DNA of 64,000 bases from Apoda limacodes (Eukaryota > Arthropoda > Insecta > Lepidoptera > Limacodidae): NCBI GenBank assembly GCA_946406115.1, contig OX291560.1:8495158-8559157 (forward strand), read 5' to 3'. A program made the position numbers and the translations under genes. This document shows positions 42,783 through 53,625 of the stretch, piece after piece (position 1 is the first letter of the stretch; each line of letters starts with the position of its first letter). The notes beneath the pieces were generated by a model. That model made no database searches and was not told the DNA's origin. It saw only the letters and a program-made list of their open reading frames with translations.

Positions 42783-45677
42783 TCACCGTAGCCTATGGAC
42801 GCTTGCAACACCAGGGGTATCACTTGCGCGTTGCCGACCCTTCAGAAATATAATAACTTCTTTCTTGAAGAACTCCATACTGTAGTCCTTGCAGAAAACC
42901 TTGGCAGGGAGCTCATTCCACAACTTAAGCATTCGCGGGAGGAAGTTTATCTGAAACCGCACTGTACGCGACCATTTAGGTTCTAAAGTGTGAGAATGAA
43001 TTCCCTGCCGATGGCGAGCGGTGCGATGGTAGAAAGTAGCCGTGGGCATCATTTCGAACAATTCCTCAGAACACAACCCATTGTACAAGCGGTAGAACAC
43101 ACACAGTGAGGCAAAGTCTCTCCTCAGACTTAAGGGCTCGATACCGCAAGTGAGTTTGGGATCGTCGACAATTCTCACAGCCCGTCGTTGAACCGAGTCA
43201 AAAGGGTCAAGCTGGTATCCGGGTGCACCTGCCCAGAGATGGCAGCAGTACTCCATATGGGGCCGAACTTGCGACTTGTAAAGTAACAACCTTTGCCCCG
43301 ACGTGAAGTACTGCTTCGCTCTGTTGAGTACACCAAGTTTTTTGGACGCCAGCTTTACCTTATCTTGTAAATGATCTCGGAACTGAACATCGCTGGAGAT
43401 GTCGACACCAAGGATCCCAATGCTCTTGGAGATGGAGAGGGGAGTGTTCTGGAATTGTGGGACCACAGTGAATGGAGTTTTCTTAGCGGTGAACGCGCAC
43501 ACTTGTGTCTTTGTAGGGTTGAATCGGACCAAGTTTACCCGTCCCCAGTCAGAGACCTGGGACAGTGTGGTCTCGATTTGAGACACAAGTTCTCCGCGGT
43601 TTTCCTCCACAACGGAACGAGGGAAGTTTGCACGACCCGTGTAAAAAGTGTCTCCAGTACTGTCATCTGCATAGCAATGTATGTTGTTGATGTCCAACAT
43701 GTCATTGATATGCAGTAGAAACAGCGTAGGAGACAGCACAGAGCCTTGCGGGACACCAGCATTAATGTCCATGCTATCAGAGCAACTACCGTCAACTACA
43801 GTTCGTATGCGTCTGCCGGACAAAAAGCTAGCCACCCATTTGCACAAACCCTCGGGCACTCCGTAAGATGGCAACTTCGATAGAAGACCGCGGTGCCAGA
43901 CCCGATCGAACGCCTTCGCTATGTCCAGGCTACATGCCAATGCCTCCCCCTGACTCTCAATGGCTAGTGCCCATCGGTGTGTGAGATACACTAGAAGGTC
44001 ACCAGTCGAGCGACTGTGGCGAAAGCCATATTGACGGTCACTGACCAGATCGTGTACTTCTAGGTATCTTAGAAGCTGTGTGTTGATCACACGCTCCATC
44101 ACCTTAGAGAGGAGAGAGGTAATAGCGATAGGCCTGTAATTCGATGGATCTGATCTATCGCCCTTTTTGGGCACCGGGTGCACATTCGCAGTCTTCCATG
44201 TAGACGGAAATTGCCTAGTGTGGTAGGAAAGCGCGAAGAGGCGCGTGAGTACAGGACATAACTCAGGAGCACACTGCTTAAGCACCACTGCTGGTATACC
44301 GTCTGGCCCATTCGACATATGAACGTCTAGAGAAAGCAACGCCCGCCTGACCTCCCGCTGCGTTATGGAGATTTCCGGCATGGACTTACCGCACCACGGT
44401 ATAGTAGGTGGTACAGCGCCTTCATCGTTCATATTCGAGTTCGAGGCAAAGAGACTGCCCAGTAGATCGGCTTTCTCTTTAGCACTATGGGCCAAGTCAC
44501 CATCGGTCTTTCGCAGTGGTGGTAACGACGACTGGCAGAAGTTCCCTTCGGCAGCTTTGGCAAGCGACCAGAAAGCACGACTCCCAGAAGGATAGCTCGC
44601 AAGTCGCCCACCTATTTTGCCGATGAATTGGAATTTTGCTCTGGCAGTTGCTTTCTTACTGAACCTCGAGGCAGCATTTAATTTGCGTTTTAACTCAGAA
44701 ATATTCGGATCCTTATTATAACGAGCCGTGGTCCAAGTCTCATATGCATTTTGCTTAAGAATTTTAGCTTTTCTGCAAGACCTATTAAACCACGGTCGTT
44801 TTTTGACGCCGGCAGCTACTCGCGGGTTAGGAATATAGCATTCCATACCAGCAAGGATTGTCTCAGTGACTGCGGCTGCGCAGACGTCAGGATCTTCTGA
44901 GTTAAAGCAGATCTGCCTCCACGGGTACGATGCGTAAAATTCACGCAATCCATCCCAGTCTGCCGACTTATAGTGCCACACACGACGCCAGTTAGTTGGC
45001 CCAGAAGGATCAGGTTGTGTGCATGACACTTGAGTCCGAACGAGACAGTGGTCCGAGGAGCCAAGAGGCGCATCCACTGAGACGGAGTACCCGTCCGGAC
45101 GAGTAGTCAGCAGAAGGTCCAGTAAGGAGCTCGTATGTTCCTCTATATCTGGTATTCTCGTTGGAGAAAGTACCAGCTGAGAGAATCCATAGGTCAGAGC
45201 AAATTCATGAGCAGATATCCCAGCATAGTTATTGGTTCGAGAACTGAGCCACTCGCGATGGTGGGCGTTAAAGTCTCCCAAAATAACTAGTTCTGCTGTG
45301 GGATATTGCTCTAGAACTTTGTCAGTCGTCAAACTCAGGTGCGTGAAGAGTCGAGTTACGTCCGTGTCACCGCTATGAGACCTGTATAGGCACGCATAGA
45401 TACGAGTGTGGCCGCCGTAATCTACGCGCACCCACAATATCGACAGGTCCCTGTCTTCAAGGCTATGAAGGCGGCGACAGCAGATATCCTCCCGGACGAA
45501 CATACATACACCGGCACGACTCATAAAATTGTGTTCGAGTTTGTAGCCGGGATAATGAAGGTATGATGTGTCGGCCGGGCAGGATATCTGCGTCTTCGTT
45601 AGAAAAAGAATGGTCGGCTGCGCAGTTTCGAGATGGTGGTGGACCCCAAATACCCCTGATGTTGCAAAAATCCACAT
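42783..45677 (-). CDS. LINE-A ORF2: endonuclease and reverse transcriptase, 964 aa
   Basis: An APE-type endonuclease fills residues 1-215, with ILGDFNAHH at 132-140 and the catalytic SDH at 208-210. The usual catalytic Glu (FLTETQ in the copies at 19.7 and 49.3 kb) is Lys28 here, because GAG became AAG, so nicking activity is probably lost. A linker follows. The RT spans about 495-720, with 'YRPIAITSLLSKVMERV', AFDR at 589-592, GVPQGSVLSP at 641-650 and YADD at 669-672. The C-terminal domain ends VASVHRLR. No internal stop. The true N-terminus (MARKQKKKRV.., ATG at 45735) is in another frame: next to 'ggggtattt' about 18 bases were replaced by a few, costing 14 nt and shifting the frame near 45645. 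Confidence 0.92.
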   Translation of the reverse strand: MWIFATSGVFGVHHHLETAQPTILFLTKTQISCPADTSYLHYPGYKLEHNFMSRAGVCMFVREDICCRRLHSLEDRDLSILWVRVDYGGHTRIYACLYRSHSGDTDVTRLFTHLSLTTDKVLEQYPTAELVILGDFNAHHREWLSSRTNNYAGISAHEFALTYGFSQLVLSPTRIPDIEEHTSSLLDLLLTTRPDGYSVSVDAPLGSSDHCLVRTQVSCTQPDPSGPTNWRRVWHYKSADWDGLREFYASYPWRQICFNSEDPDVCAAAVTETILAGMECYIPNPRVAAGVKKRPWFNRSCRKAKILKQNAYETWTTARYNKDPNISELKRKLNAASRFSKKATARAKFQFIGKIGGRLASYPSGSRAFWSLAKAAEGNFCQSSLPPLRKTDGDLAHSAKEKADLLGSLFASNSNMNDEGAVPPTIPWCGKSMPEISITQREVRRALLSLDVHMSNGPDGIPAVVLKQCAPELCPVLTRLFALSYHTRQFPSTWKTANVHPVPKKGDRSDPSNYRPIAITSLLSKVMERVINTQLLRYLEVHDLVSDRQYGFRHSRSTGDLLVYLTHRWALAIESQGEALACSLDIAKAFDRVWHRGLLSKLPSYGVPEGLCKWVASFLSGRRIRTVVDGSCSDSMDINAGVPQGSVLSPTLFLLHINDMLDINNIHCYADDSTGDTFYTGRANFPRSVVEENRGELVSQIETTLSQVSDWGRVNLVRFNPTKTQVCAFTAKKTPFTVVPQFQNTPLSISKSIGILGVDISSDVQFRDHLQDKVKLASKKLGVLNRAKQYFTSGQRLLLYKSQVRPHMEYCCHLWAGAPGYQLDPFDSVQRRAVRIVDDPKLTCGIEPLSLRRDFASLCVFYRLYNGLCSEELFEMMPTATFYHRTARHRQGIHSHTLEPKWSRTVRFQINFLPRMLKLWNELPAKVFCKDYSMEFFKKEVIIFLKGRQRASDTPGVASVHRLR

Positions 45678-45776
45678 TATATGTGGATGGAGTAGCCGCT
45701 GTGCAAACTCTTTTCTTTTTCTGTTTTCTGGCCATAATATATATAAAAAAAAGTTACTAAGACTAAGGATGAGGAT

Positions 45777-45960
45777 TCACTGCACAGACAGCATAGAGGA
45801 CAAAGGGTGCGGTTCTAAGACTGCCGAAGCTCGCCACAGATGATACGGTTGCTGGCACGGCGGGCGGAAGGGCCCCTGATCCCCCTCTGTTGTAGTAGCC
45901 GGGTCCACTCCGGTCTCCTTCTCCGGCACGACTACCACTTCAGATACTTTACACAGGTAT
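45777..45960 (-). CDS. LINE-A ORF1 C-terminal end
   Basis: The minus frame is open from about 45960 to a TGA at 45777-45779 and reads ..VPEKETGVDPATTTEG.. then SAVLEPHPLSSMLSVQ. It ends about 40 bp before the ORF2 ATG at 45735. In Jockey-type LINEs a gag-like ORF1 ends just before ORF2, so this is probably its tail. No zinc knuckle is included in the part present. The 5' border of the element is not certain. Confidence 0.5.
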
Positions 45961-46039
45961 ATAAAACATAGTTAAATATAATACTTTATGTGTGTCTCTT
46001 ACACTATTTCTCATTTTCTATCAATTTTTACTATTCCTC

Positions 46040-46190
46040 TACCCAAATGTTGCCTGGTAGAGACTGCTCTTTAGCAATCAGACCGCCTTTTGTACTTTTT
46101 TTATTTATTATTATTTGATGTTATTCACTGATTGTTTGGTTTGGTGTATAAAACTCATTCAAAACAATATTCATTCATTCATTCATTCGT
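46040..46190 (+). mobile_element. Worn LINE 3' tail and TTCA microsatellite
   Basis: 'agagactgctctttagcaat' and 'cagaccgccttttgtac' is a diverged form of the ATCGCT/AGCGAT hairpin tail at 14457. It ends in (TTCA)5 near 46168-46190. Confidence 0.5.
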
Positions 46191-46449
46191 TTATATAACA
46201 AGATAAATTATAATTTAAATAAACCAATAACGACTTTCCACATCATCATGATTGAGGGCTAAAACTTCTACACTGTGTGACATAAGGCCTCTTACTCATA
46301 CCCAAATAGGTAAGTACACCGCGTCGTTTGTACACTTAGGGAAAAGTCCAATAAATATTCTTGACACTTTCAAAATGCTTCTCAGATTGCTCGATGAATT
46401 ATTAATTTTGACTATGCTGTGACTTTCGTCGCAAAATATATAATTGGTA

Positions 46450-46985
46450 GTATATCACGGATGTGCATGGTTAGCGATTATATTAAGACAGATAATCACG
46501 GATGTGCATGGTTGGTGATTATAGTAAGACAGTATATCACGGATGTGCATGGTTGATGATTATATTAAGACAGTATATCACGGATGTGCATGGTTGGTGA
46601 TTTAATAAGACAGTATATCACGGATGTGCATGGTTGGTGATTATATGAAGACAGTATATCACAGATGTGCATAGTTGGTGATTATATTAAGACAGTATAT
46701 CACGGATGTGCATGGTTGGTGATTATATGAAGACAGTATATCACGGATGTGCATAGTTGGTGATTATATTAAGACAGTATATCACGGATGTGCATGGTTG
46801 GTGATTATATTAAGACAGTATATCACGGATGTGCATGGTTGGTGATTATATGAAGACAGTATATCACGGATGTGCATAGTTGGTGATTATATTAAGACAG
46901 TATATCACGGATGTGCATGGTTGGTGATTATATTAAGACAGTATATCACGGATGTGCATGGTTGGTGACGATATTAAGACACCTC
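46450..46985. repeat. 41-bp minisatellite, about 13 units
   Basis: Unit 'gacagtatatcacggatgtg' plus 'catggttggtgattatattaa'. Units 7-9 and 10-12 show the same three-step variant pattern (..tatgaa; catag..; ..tattaa), a 123-bp higher-order period. Each unit contains ATCAC..GTGAT, which can pair. Unit 4 is one base short. Confidence 0.95.
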
Positions 46986-47119
46986 GTTGATACGTTATAT
47001 ACAGTTTCTTGGTCTGGATATGTTTGTTACTTAAGTTAAGTAGTTAAACTGAAAAAAAAAACTTGTAGTATACATTTTAAAATGAGATTTGAAATATAGC
47101 TTAGTACCTACCTATGCTA

Positions 47120-47388
47120 TCCATACTAATATTATTAATGCGGAAGTTACTTTCTCTGTCTGTCTGCCTCTTACCTCTTTGAAATTCTACACCGATAACC
47201 GTCTTTAGGGCGGGTGTGACCCGCGGGTAAATTTGGCATGAAGATAGTTTGAGTGCCGGGGACGGACATAGGCTACTTTAAAAGGTCAAGTGTGAGTCGG
47301 GTTTTTTCTATAATAATTGAGTAGTTGCCGTTGAAATCCTGCACTGATAACCGAATTTAGGGTGAGTGGAACCGCGGGCAAAAGCTAG
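47120..47388 (+). mobile_element. Helitron-like element with exact ends
   Basis: A|TCCATACTAATATTATTAAT at the left and GGGCAAAAGCTAG|T at the right. 'accgcgggcaaaagctag' carries the 3' hairpin context. Inside, 'gataaccg' plus 'tttagggcgg' occurs twice, so it may be a partial internal duplication. Confidence 0.85.
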
Positions 47389-47394
47389 TTTTGT

Positions 47395-47836
47395 ATATAT
47401 TTTAAAATTGTGAAACTACCTCTGTCTGTCTATTACATCTTCACGCTTAAACCTTAAGATGAAATTTGGCTTGGAGATAGTTTAAGTTTAAGAAAGGACA
47501 CAGGCTACTTGAAAACCTCAAGTGTGAGTCGGTTTTTCCTATAGTTTCTATGATCGGTCTGTGTGGACGTTTGTTATTCAATCACGCTTCAACCACTAAG
47601 CCGTCCGATTGAAACTTGGCTAACACATAGGTTAGGTCCTGGAATAGGACATATACTACTTTTTGCTTAATTTATCCCGAAAAAATCAAAAATTCTCACG
47701 GGAATAACTATAACCGAGTTTAAACGAACTATAGCTACAGCTGTAGCAAACTTCAGTAGTATAATTAAGGGGTTAATTAAAGAGTTTCACGCTGATAACC
47801 GTTTTTAGGGCGAGCGGAGCCGCTGGCGAAATCTAG
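47395..47836 (+). mobile_element. Helitron-like element, adjacent copy
   Basis: Continues from the previous element with 'gaaactacctctgtctgtct', 'cacgcttcaaccactaagcc' and 'gcgagcggagccgctggcga', then AATCTAG|T. It may be two fused fragments, since a second start-like block ('ctgtgtggacgtttgttatt') lies at 47560. The left end is decayed. Confidence 0.7.
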
Positions 47837-48362
47837 TTGTTAATATTTTATACTTACACTTTTGACAAATCTTGTACCATGTTCGGTTATTTAATTTTAA
47901 AACATAACTTATTACAGCAATTAACGTTAAGAAACCCATTACATTCATAGCCCAAAGCTTTTTTTGTAACATTTATAAAGTAGGGTCTTTCTAGTATACG
48001 GTAGGACTAACACCACATCTTCCGAGTTTTCTAATCATGATAGATAAGCGAAAATCACACCAATGCACAAATGTACAGTGATTGACTTGTGAAATTCAAA
48101 CATAAACAATTTCACTTGCACCATATTGACACTATACAATTGTGTTAACAAAAATCGAAAGTGTATTTAAAATAGCTATTTATGCAATTAATGCGAATGA
48201 CAGTACTTATTAACACGAGTTATAAATATAGGTTGTGACACGAGACGCAGCCGAGTGCAATTGCATAAAATGTTGTTTATACAATCAGAAAAAATAATAT
48301 TAAAATACCTGCTCTATATTTTTTTGACTTGAGGTATTTAATAAAATTTTGCTGGCATGGTA
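47837..48362. other. Unassigned AT-rich stretch
   Basis: Nothing recognised before the mariner insertion. Confidence 0.35.
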
Positions 48363-49041
48363 CGAGGCACGTCCAGAAAGTGTACTCAATTTATGTAGGG
48401 TTCAAAAAAAAAATATATAAACAAAAACATACTTGGTTATACTTGTACATATGTAAGTTATTTTTCGACGTAGTCACCATCCCTCTCGATGCAAGTGGTG
48501 AGCCGCGGGATCAATTTTTGATGCCTGGCTCGAAGAAGTTTCCCACCAGCTCTTTCGCCCACTTCTGCACCCCACCCCCCCCCCCCTTCACTTCCTCGTC
48601 CGTTGAAAACTTGTTCCCACCCATGTGCACCTTAAGGGTAGTGAAGAGATGGAAATCTGAAGGTGCCTCGTCAGGGGAATACGGGGGGTGGCTCAAAATG
48701 TCCCATCCAAGATTCCAGGAGTTGCTTCGTGGCGTTGGCCGTGTGAGGTCTTTCTCCCTTCGTCAGCATACCCCTCCTTTTATTCTGAATCACCCTTTTC
48801 AATCTCACAGTATCACAGTATCTCGCCGCGTTGATATTCTCCCCGTGAGGCAGATATTCAATCAAAATTATGCCTTTTGCGAGAGATGCTACTGCGTTAA
48901 GAGTTTTCAACACACTAACCTCGGAGTGGTCTCGTTTTGAAGGGGAGGGGTCAGGATAAGCGGCAGTGTTGCCAACAAGTCGAAAAAGTATTCCCTACAG
49001 CTGTGAGAGTACCAGTTCATTTACTTTCTGGACGTGCCTCG
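48363..49041 (-). mobile_element. Mariner element with perfect TIRs, internally deleted
   Basis: CGAGGCACGTCCAGAAAGT at 48363 is the exact reverse complement of the right end at 49023-49041, and both ends are flanked by TA, the mariner target duplication. On the minus strand the C-terminal half of a transposase is readable in two frames: RPHTANATKQLLES, then PPYSPDEAPSDFHLF (the last catalytic Asp region of D,D34D), then KWAKELVGNFFEPGIK. The length is 679 bp against about 1.3 kb for a full mariner. The N-terminal DNA-binding half is gone, a C-run interrupts the end, and frames are broken. It is a non-autonomous relic whose ends could still be mobilised. Confidence 0.92.
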
Positions 49042-49199
49042 TATAAATCAGGCAGCGTGAAAATATCCTCTGCAATGACCTTATCAATGCTCATACATGA
49101 CGTTGAAAATAAATGTATGTACAAAATAATTTTAAATAGTAAGTATGATAGCAATTTTGTAAATATGAATCTGTACTCAAACAAATAACTCGGGAAGCC

Positions 49200-51806
49200 C
49201 GAGCAGGGATATTCACGCAAATCTTAACGCAGTCCACCACCATCTCGAGACTGCGCAGCCTACCATTCTTTTTCTAACAGAGACGCAGATATCCTGCCCG
49301 GCCACATCATACCTTCACTATCCCGGCTACAAACTCGAACACAATTTTATGAGTCGTGTAGGTGTATGTATGTTCGTCCGGGAGGATATCTGCACCTTCA
49401 TAGCCTTGAAGACATTCAGTCGTCGTTACCACCACTGCGAAAGACCGATGGTGACTTGGCCCATAGTGCTAAAGAGAAAGCCGATAATGAACGATGAAGG
49501 CGCTGTACCACCTACTATTGTAGCGAGTGAAGTATTTTATTTTGTATATGTAGTGTGTAATTAGCTTTAAATTACCCTTTTGCGTGTTATGTCAAAATCA
49601 TTGTAAAATTCTATATCCATACATGCATGGAATGCCATACTCATTTACGTCAACAGTCTTTTAAATCTGATTTTTAAAAAGATGACAGATGGAAAATTAT
49701 TCAAAGTGAGGCTTTTGGAGATTTTCTCGAAGATAGATGTTAAAAACAAAATTTGCAATTTTTACCTAAAATAAATAGGAATTAATCTTTTTGGAGTGCA
49801 TCAAGTTCTTCGAGAAACAGGAACTAAGGAGATGTAAATTACAAGAGGAACTTACCGCACGAGCTTTAATAAGAGAAGGTTTGAATTTCTCGATAAAATA
49901 TCTCAAGGTTGTGGGTTCTACCATAAATCCTCCCAACAGGTACCTAAGTGCATTTATTTGGATAGGTGATTATTGCTATATTGATTCTGTGGATTGGTTT
50001 TTTTTCGCCATATTGATTTTTAATTTCTCAATCTGAAAAGAATGGTAATGGCATGGCAATGGCAATTTATTGCTGAAAATTGGTGAATATTACATCATAT
50101 TACGATTAATTGATGTTTTCGACAATACAGTCGACCCGAAGGGAAAATTACGATACCATCGTCTAGATAGGAAAAAGACGGCAAAACAGATAAATTCGGA
50201 AATTGAATTTAGTGCAATTTATTATGGAATTATAGACTTTCAAATTGTTTATTTGTGAAATAGTGATTGTATATAAAACTAAAAATAAATTGTATTAACG
50301 AACCTATCTTTTCATTTATCTTCCCCTGGGGAATTGAGTCTTAACACTATACCGTGGTGCGGTAAGACCATGCCGGAAATCTCCATAACGCAGCTGGAGG
50401 TCCGGCGGGCGTTACTTTCTCTAGACGATCATAAGTCGAGTGGGCCAGACTGTATACCAGCAGTGGTGCTTAAGCAGTGTGCTCCTGAGTTATGTCCTGT
50501 ACTCACGCGCCTCTTCGCGCTTTCCTACCACACTAGGCAATTTCCATCTTCATGGAAGACTGCGAGAAACGGGCGATAGATCAGATCCGTCGAATTACAG
50601 GCCTATCGCTATTACCTCTCTCCTCTCCAAGGTGATGGAGCGTGTGATCAACACATAGCTTCTAAGATACCTAACAGTACACGACCTGATCAGCGACCGT
50701 CAATATGGCTTTCGCCACGGTCGCTCCACTGGTGACCCTCTAGTGTATCTCACACACCGATGGGCGCTAGCCATTGAGAGTCAGGGGGAGGCATTGGCAT
50801 GTAGCCTAGACATAGCGAAGGCGAAAGTCGAAGTTGCCATCTTACGGAGTGCCCGAGGGTTTGTGCAAATGGGTGGCTAGCTTTTTGTCCGGCAGACGCA
50901 TACGAGCCGTAGTTGACGGTAGTTGCTCTGATAGCATGGACATTAATGCTGGTGTCCCGCAAGGCTCTGTGCTGTCTCCTACGCTGTTTCTACTGCACAT
51001 CAATGATATGTTGGAGATCAACAACATACATTGCTATGCAGATGACAGTACTGGAGACGCTTTTTACACGGGTCGTGCAAACATCCCTCGTTCCGTTGTG
51101 GAGGAAAACCGCGGAGAAATTGTGTCTCAAATCGAGACCACACTGTCCAAGGTCTCTGACTGGGGATGGGTAAACTTGATCCGATTCAACCCTACAAAGA
51201 CACAAGTGTGCGCGTTCACCGCTAAGAAAACGCCATTCACTGTGGTCCCACAATTCCAGAACACTCCCCTCTCCATCTCCAAGAGCATTGGAATCCTTGG
51301 TGTCGACATCTCCAGCGATGTTCAGTTCCGAGATCATTTACAAGATAAGTTAAAGCTGGCGTCCAAAAAACTTTGTGTACTCAACAGAGCGAAGCAGTAC
51401 TTCACGTCGGGGCAAAGGTTGTTACTTTACAAGTCGCAAGTGGAGTACTGCTGCCATCTCTGGGCGGGTGCGCCCGGATACCAGCTTGGCCCTTTTACTT
51501 TCTACCATCGCACCGCTCGCCATCGGCAGGGAATTCATTCTCACACTTTAGACCCTAAATGGTCGCGTACAGTGCGGTTTCAGAGAAACTTCCTACCGCG
51601 AACGCTTAAGTTGTGGAATGAGCTCCCTGCCAAGGTTTTCTGCAACGACTACAGTATGGAGTTCTTCAAGAAAGAAGTTATTAGATTTCTGAAGAGTCGG
51701 CAACGCGCAAGTGATACCCCGGTGTTGCAAGCATCCATAGGCTACGGTGACCTCTGACCATCAGGCGGACCGTAAGCTTGTTTGCCACCATAGTGGTATA
51801 AAAAAA
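49200..51806 (+). mobile_element. LINE-A, multiply deleted copy split by an LTR
   Basis: Segments in order: endonuclease start ('IHANLNAVHHHLETAQP'), a jump to the linker after 'DICTFIALKT', another loss before 'NDEGAVPPT', the solo LTR (49519-50346), then 'PWCGKTMPEISITQLEVRRA', RT, and a C-terminal part with a further ~190-bp gap at 51498. It ends in a short A-run at about 51800. An open stretch of 307 codons (50834-51757) covers GVPQGSVLSP, YADD and the C-terminus. Confidence 0.9.
49519..50346. mobile_element. Solo LTR with target duplication inside LINE-A
   Basis: Begins TGTAGCGAGTGAAG and ends TCTTAACA (TG..CA), flanked on both sides by CTAT. Removing the 828 bp plus one CTAT restores the LINE-A sequence 'cctactataccgtggtgcgg' seen at 20911. 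Near its right end it has TATATAAAA (about 50270) and AATAAA (50284), the U3/R layout on the plus strand. There is no internal coding region, so it is probably a recombined solo LTR of a Ty3- or BEL-type retrotransposon. Confidence 0.88.
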
Positions 51807-52634
51807 ATCTACTTAAAAATAAGTATACACGATTATTAAAAGCCAGATTGTTATTGTTCAGCAGCTTACATCAAACGCCAACGATTTTTTTTGTAGCTAA
51901 TGGGTGTAAGATCTTCTGGTATTATTGTATAGCAATCACTATCCATCAATATTTCCATTTTTATAAAATGTCTCTCATTATCTACACATTTAATAAACGT
52001 TTATTCAAAATGTTATTTAAATAATATTTATAAAATTTCTAAACGGATCGGGATTGTTATTTTTTATCTCACAACCTCATTCGAAAGACATTAATTTTAT
52101 CATATTAAAATTTTGCCTCCCATCAATCTATAAATATTAATCTTAATATAAATATTTATCTTATAATCTATAAATAAACACACGGCTGGTATGTCGTCCT
52201 TTTCGTTTATCAAACGATCAAACGAGATACAATACAATGTTGCCGGAAGGAAATGCTGAAACAGGGTCGAAGCCCAAAAGCCAATAAACTTGACAAGAAA
52301 TATGGTAACAATTTCACTACGCTATTTACACGCAAGCGTAGAAATACATCTAAAAGTAAAGTATAATAATTTATGTTTTCTTGAAATTGTAAGACAAGTT
52401 ATAGATAAAATTTAGTGTTTGTTTTATAGCTTTTACTTCTTAGCATCGTCTAACTATTGATAGTAATACGGAACATTCCGATTCGTTACAACACCTTCAT
52501 TACAATTTACAAATGCTGAAAACAACATCCAACTACTGAAAACGGAACAACAGTTGTGCACCACTTTTCTTAGGCCTTAACTAAGTACAAAGAGAAACCA
52601 CAGTTGTCAACATGGTAGGACAATGACACTAAAA
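51807..52634. other. Unassigned AT-rich stretch
   Basis: Nothing recognised. Confidence 0.35.
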
Positions 52635-53247
52635 GAATCGGACAAGTGCGAGTCGGAGTCGCGCATCGTGGGATCCGTACCACCAATTACGTAATTTACG
52701 AACAAAAACAAAAAGTGCCGTCAAGCGGTCATCCACCCAATGACTGACAATGCCCGACGTTGCTTAACTTTCAATTTCATTTCATTTTATTAATCCTTAT
52801 TGCACACTATATATTATATGATTTATAAATGGAGGACTTAATGCCTAAATACATTCTCTGCCAGTCAACCGTTGGTTAAACAGAAAGTTTAGTTGATGGT
52901 GCCAAATAAAGCCAAGGTTAAGGTAAAATTAAAATCAATATAACATACAAATATCGTTTCCAGTAAACAAATTTCAAGACTACTTTCGCTAGATGGCGCT
53001 AAAATGGTAATTAACCAGTTAATTTAAGTTTGTTATTTATTACTGTTTTTATGATATAAAAAAGGGGTTTCTTCTTTGGGGACCCTCCTTGATTTTTAAC
53101 TTTTTATTAGTTGTCAGGTTATTATGCTTCTACCTACTTCGGTTTAAAAAATAGAGCTCTTTAAAGGTCGGATAGACTGACAGACAGACAGCGTACACTT
53201 AGTAATATGGCTCCGTTGGCACTATTTGCGTACGGAACCCTAAAAAG
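52635..53247 (-). repeat. GGTTCCGTA repeat, long minus copy
   Basis: Begins 'aatcggacaagtgcgagtcg' and ends 'ttgcgtacggaaccctaaaa'. Contains 'cagacagacagcgtac' reversed. At about 610 bp it is among the longest copies here. It includes an unrelated AT-rich middle, perhaps a nested piece (52780-52960). Confidence 0.75.
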
Positions 53248-53494
53248 ATAAAAGAAGAATTTTACAAGTCAGTAGCCAACAGATATGTATTTTAAAACTG
53301 CCTATTTGTACAACTGGTTCAACATTTGTGTCGTTGTAACCGTGTATCGAAACAATACAGAGCTACCACAAATATTGTATACGATACATATTGACAGAAC
53401 CTGTGAAAGAAAAAGCGGGTTAATGAAGGCTTTATTAAATTAAAAATGCGGTATAGTTGGATTTGCGATAGAAATAAGGAAGTAAGCACATAAC

Positions 53495-53625
53495 TGATTT
53501 CTAGTAATATGTATGTCTGGAGGGATAGATGGATGTTTGTTACTCAATCACGCTTCAACCACTGGACGGATAGGGATAAAACTTGGCACACATATAGGTT
53601 AAGTCCTGGACTAGCTTCTTTTCAG
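53495..53625 (+). mobile_element. Helitron-like fragment before LINE-B
   Basis: 'gtttgttactcaatcacgct', 'tcaaccactggacggatagg' and 'acacatataggttaagtcct' match the block at 47560-47640. It stops abruptly where LINE-B starts. Confidence 0.6.

Larger units (their letters stand above)
42716..45960 (-). mobile_element. LINE-A, longest copy (3.2 kb)
   Basis: On the minus strand: end of ORF1, a 40-bp spacer, ORF2 (endonuclease, linker, RT, C-terminal part), 3' UTR 'gaccgcttaccatcaggcgg'..'accttagtggtata' and poly-A (T-run 42716-42733). The 5' border is approximate. ORF2 is almost intact, so this is one of the youngest copies here. The RT style (GVPQGSVLSP, YADD, C-terminal VASVHRLR) puts it in the Jockey/CR1 group. 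I do not assign a named family. Confidence 0.93.

Noticed and set aside
46450..46985. CRISPR array
   Set aside because: The repeat is contiguous with no unique spacers, and the DNA is eukaryotic; it is a minisatellite.
48329..48940. 203-codon plus-strand ORF
   Set aside because: It is the antisense shadow of the mariner transposase relic; the minus strand carries the recognisable motifs.
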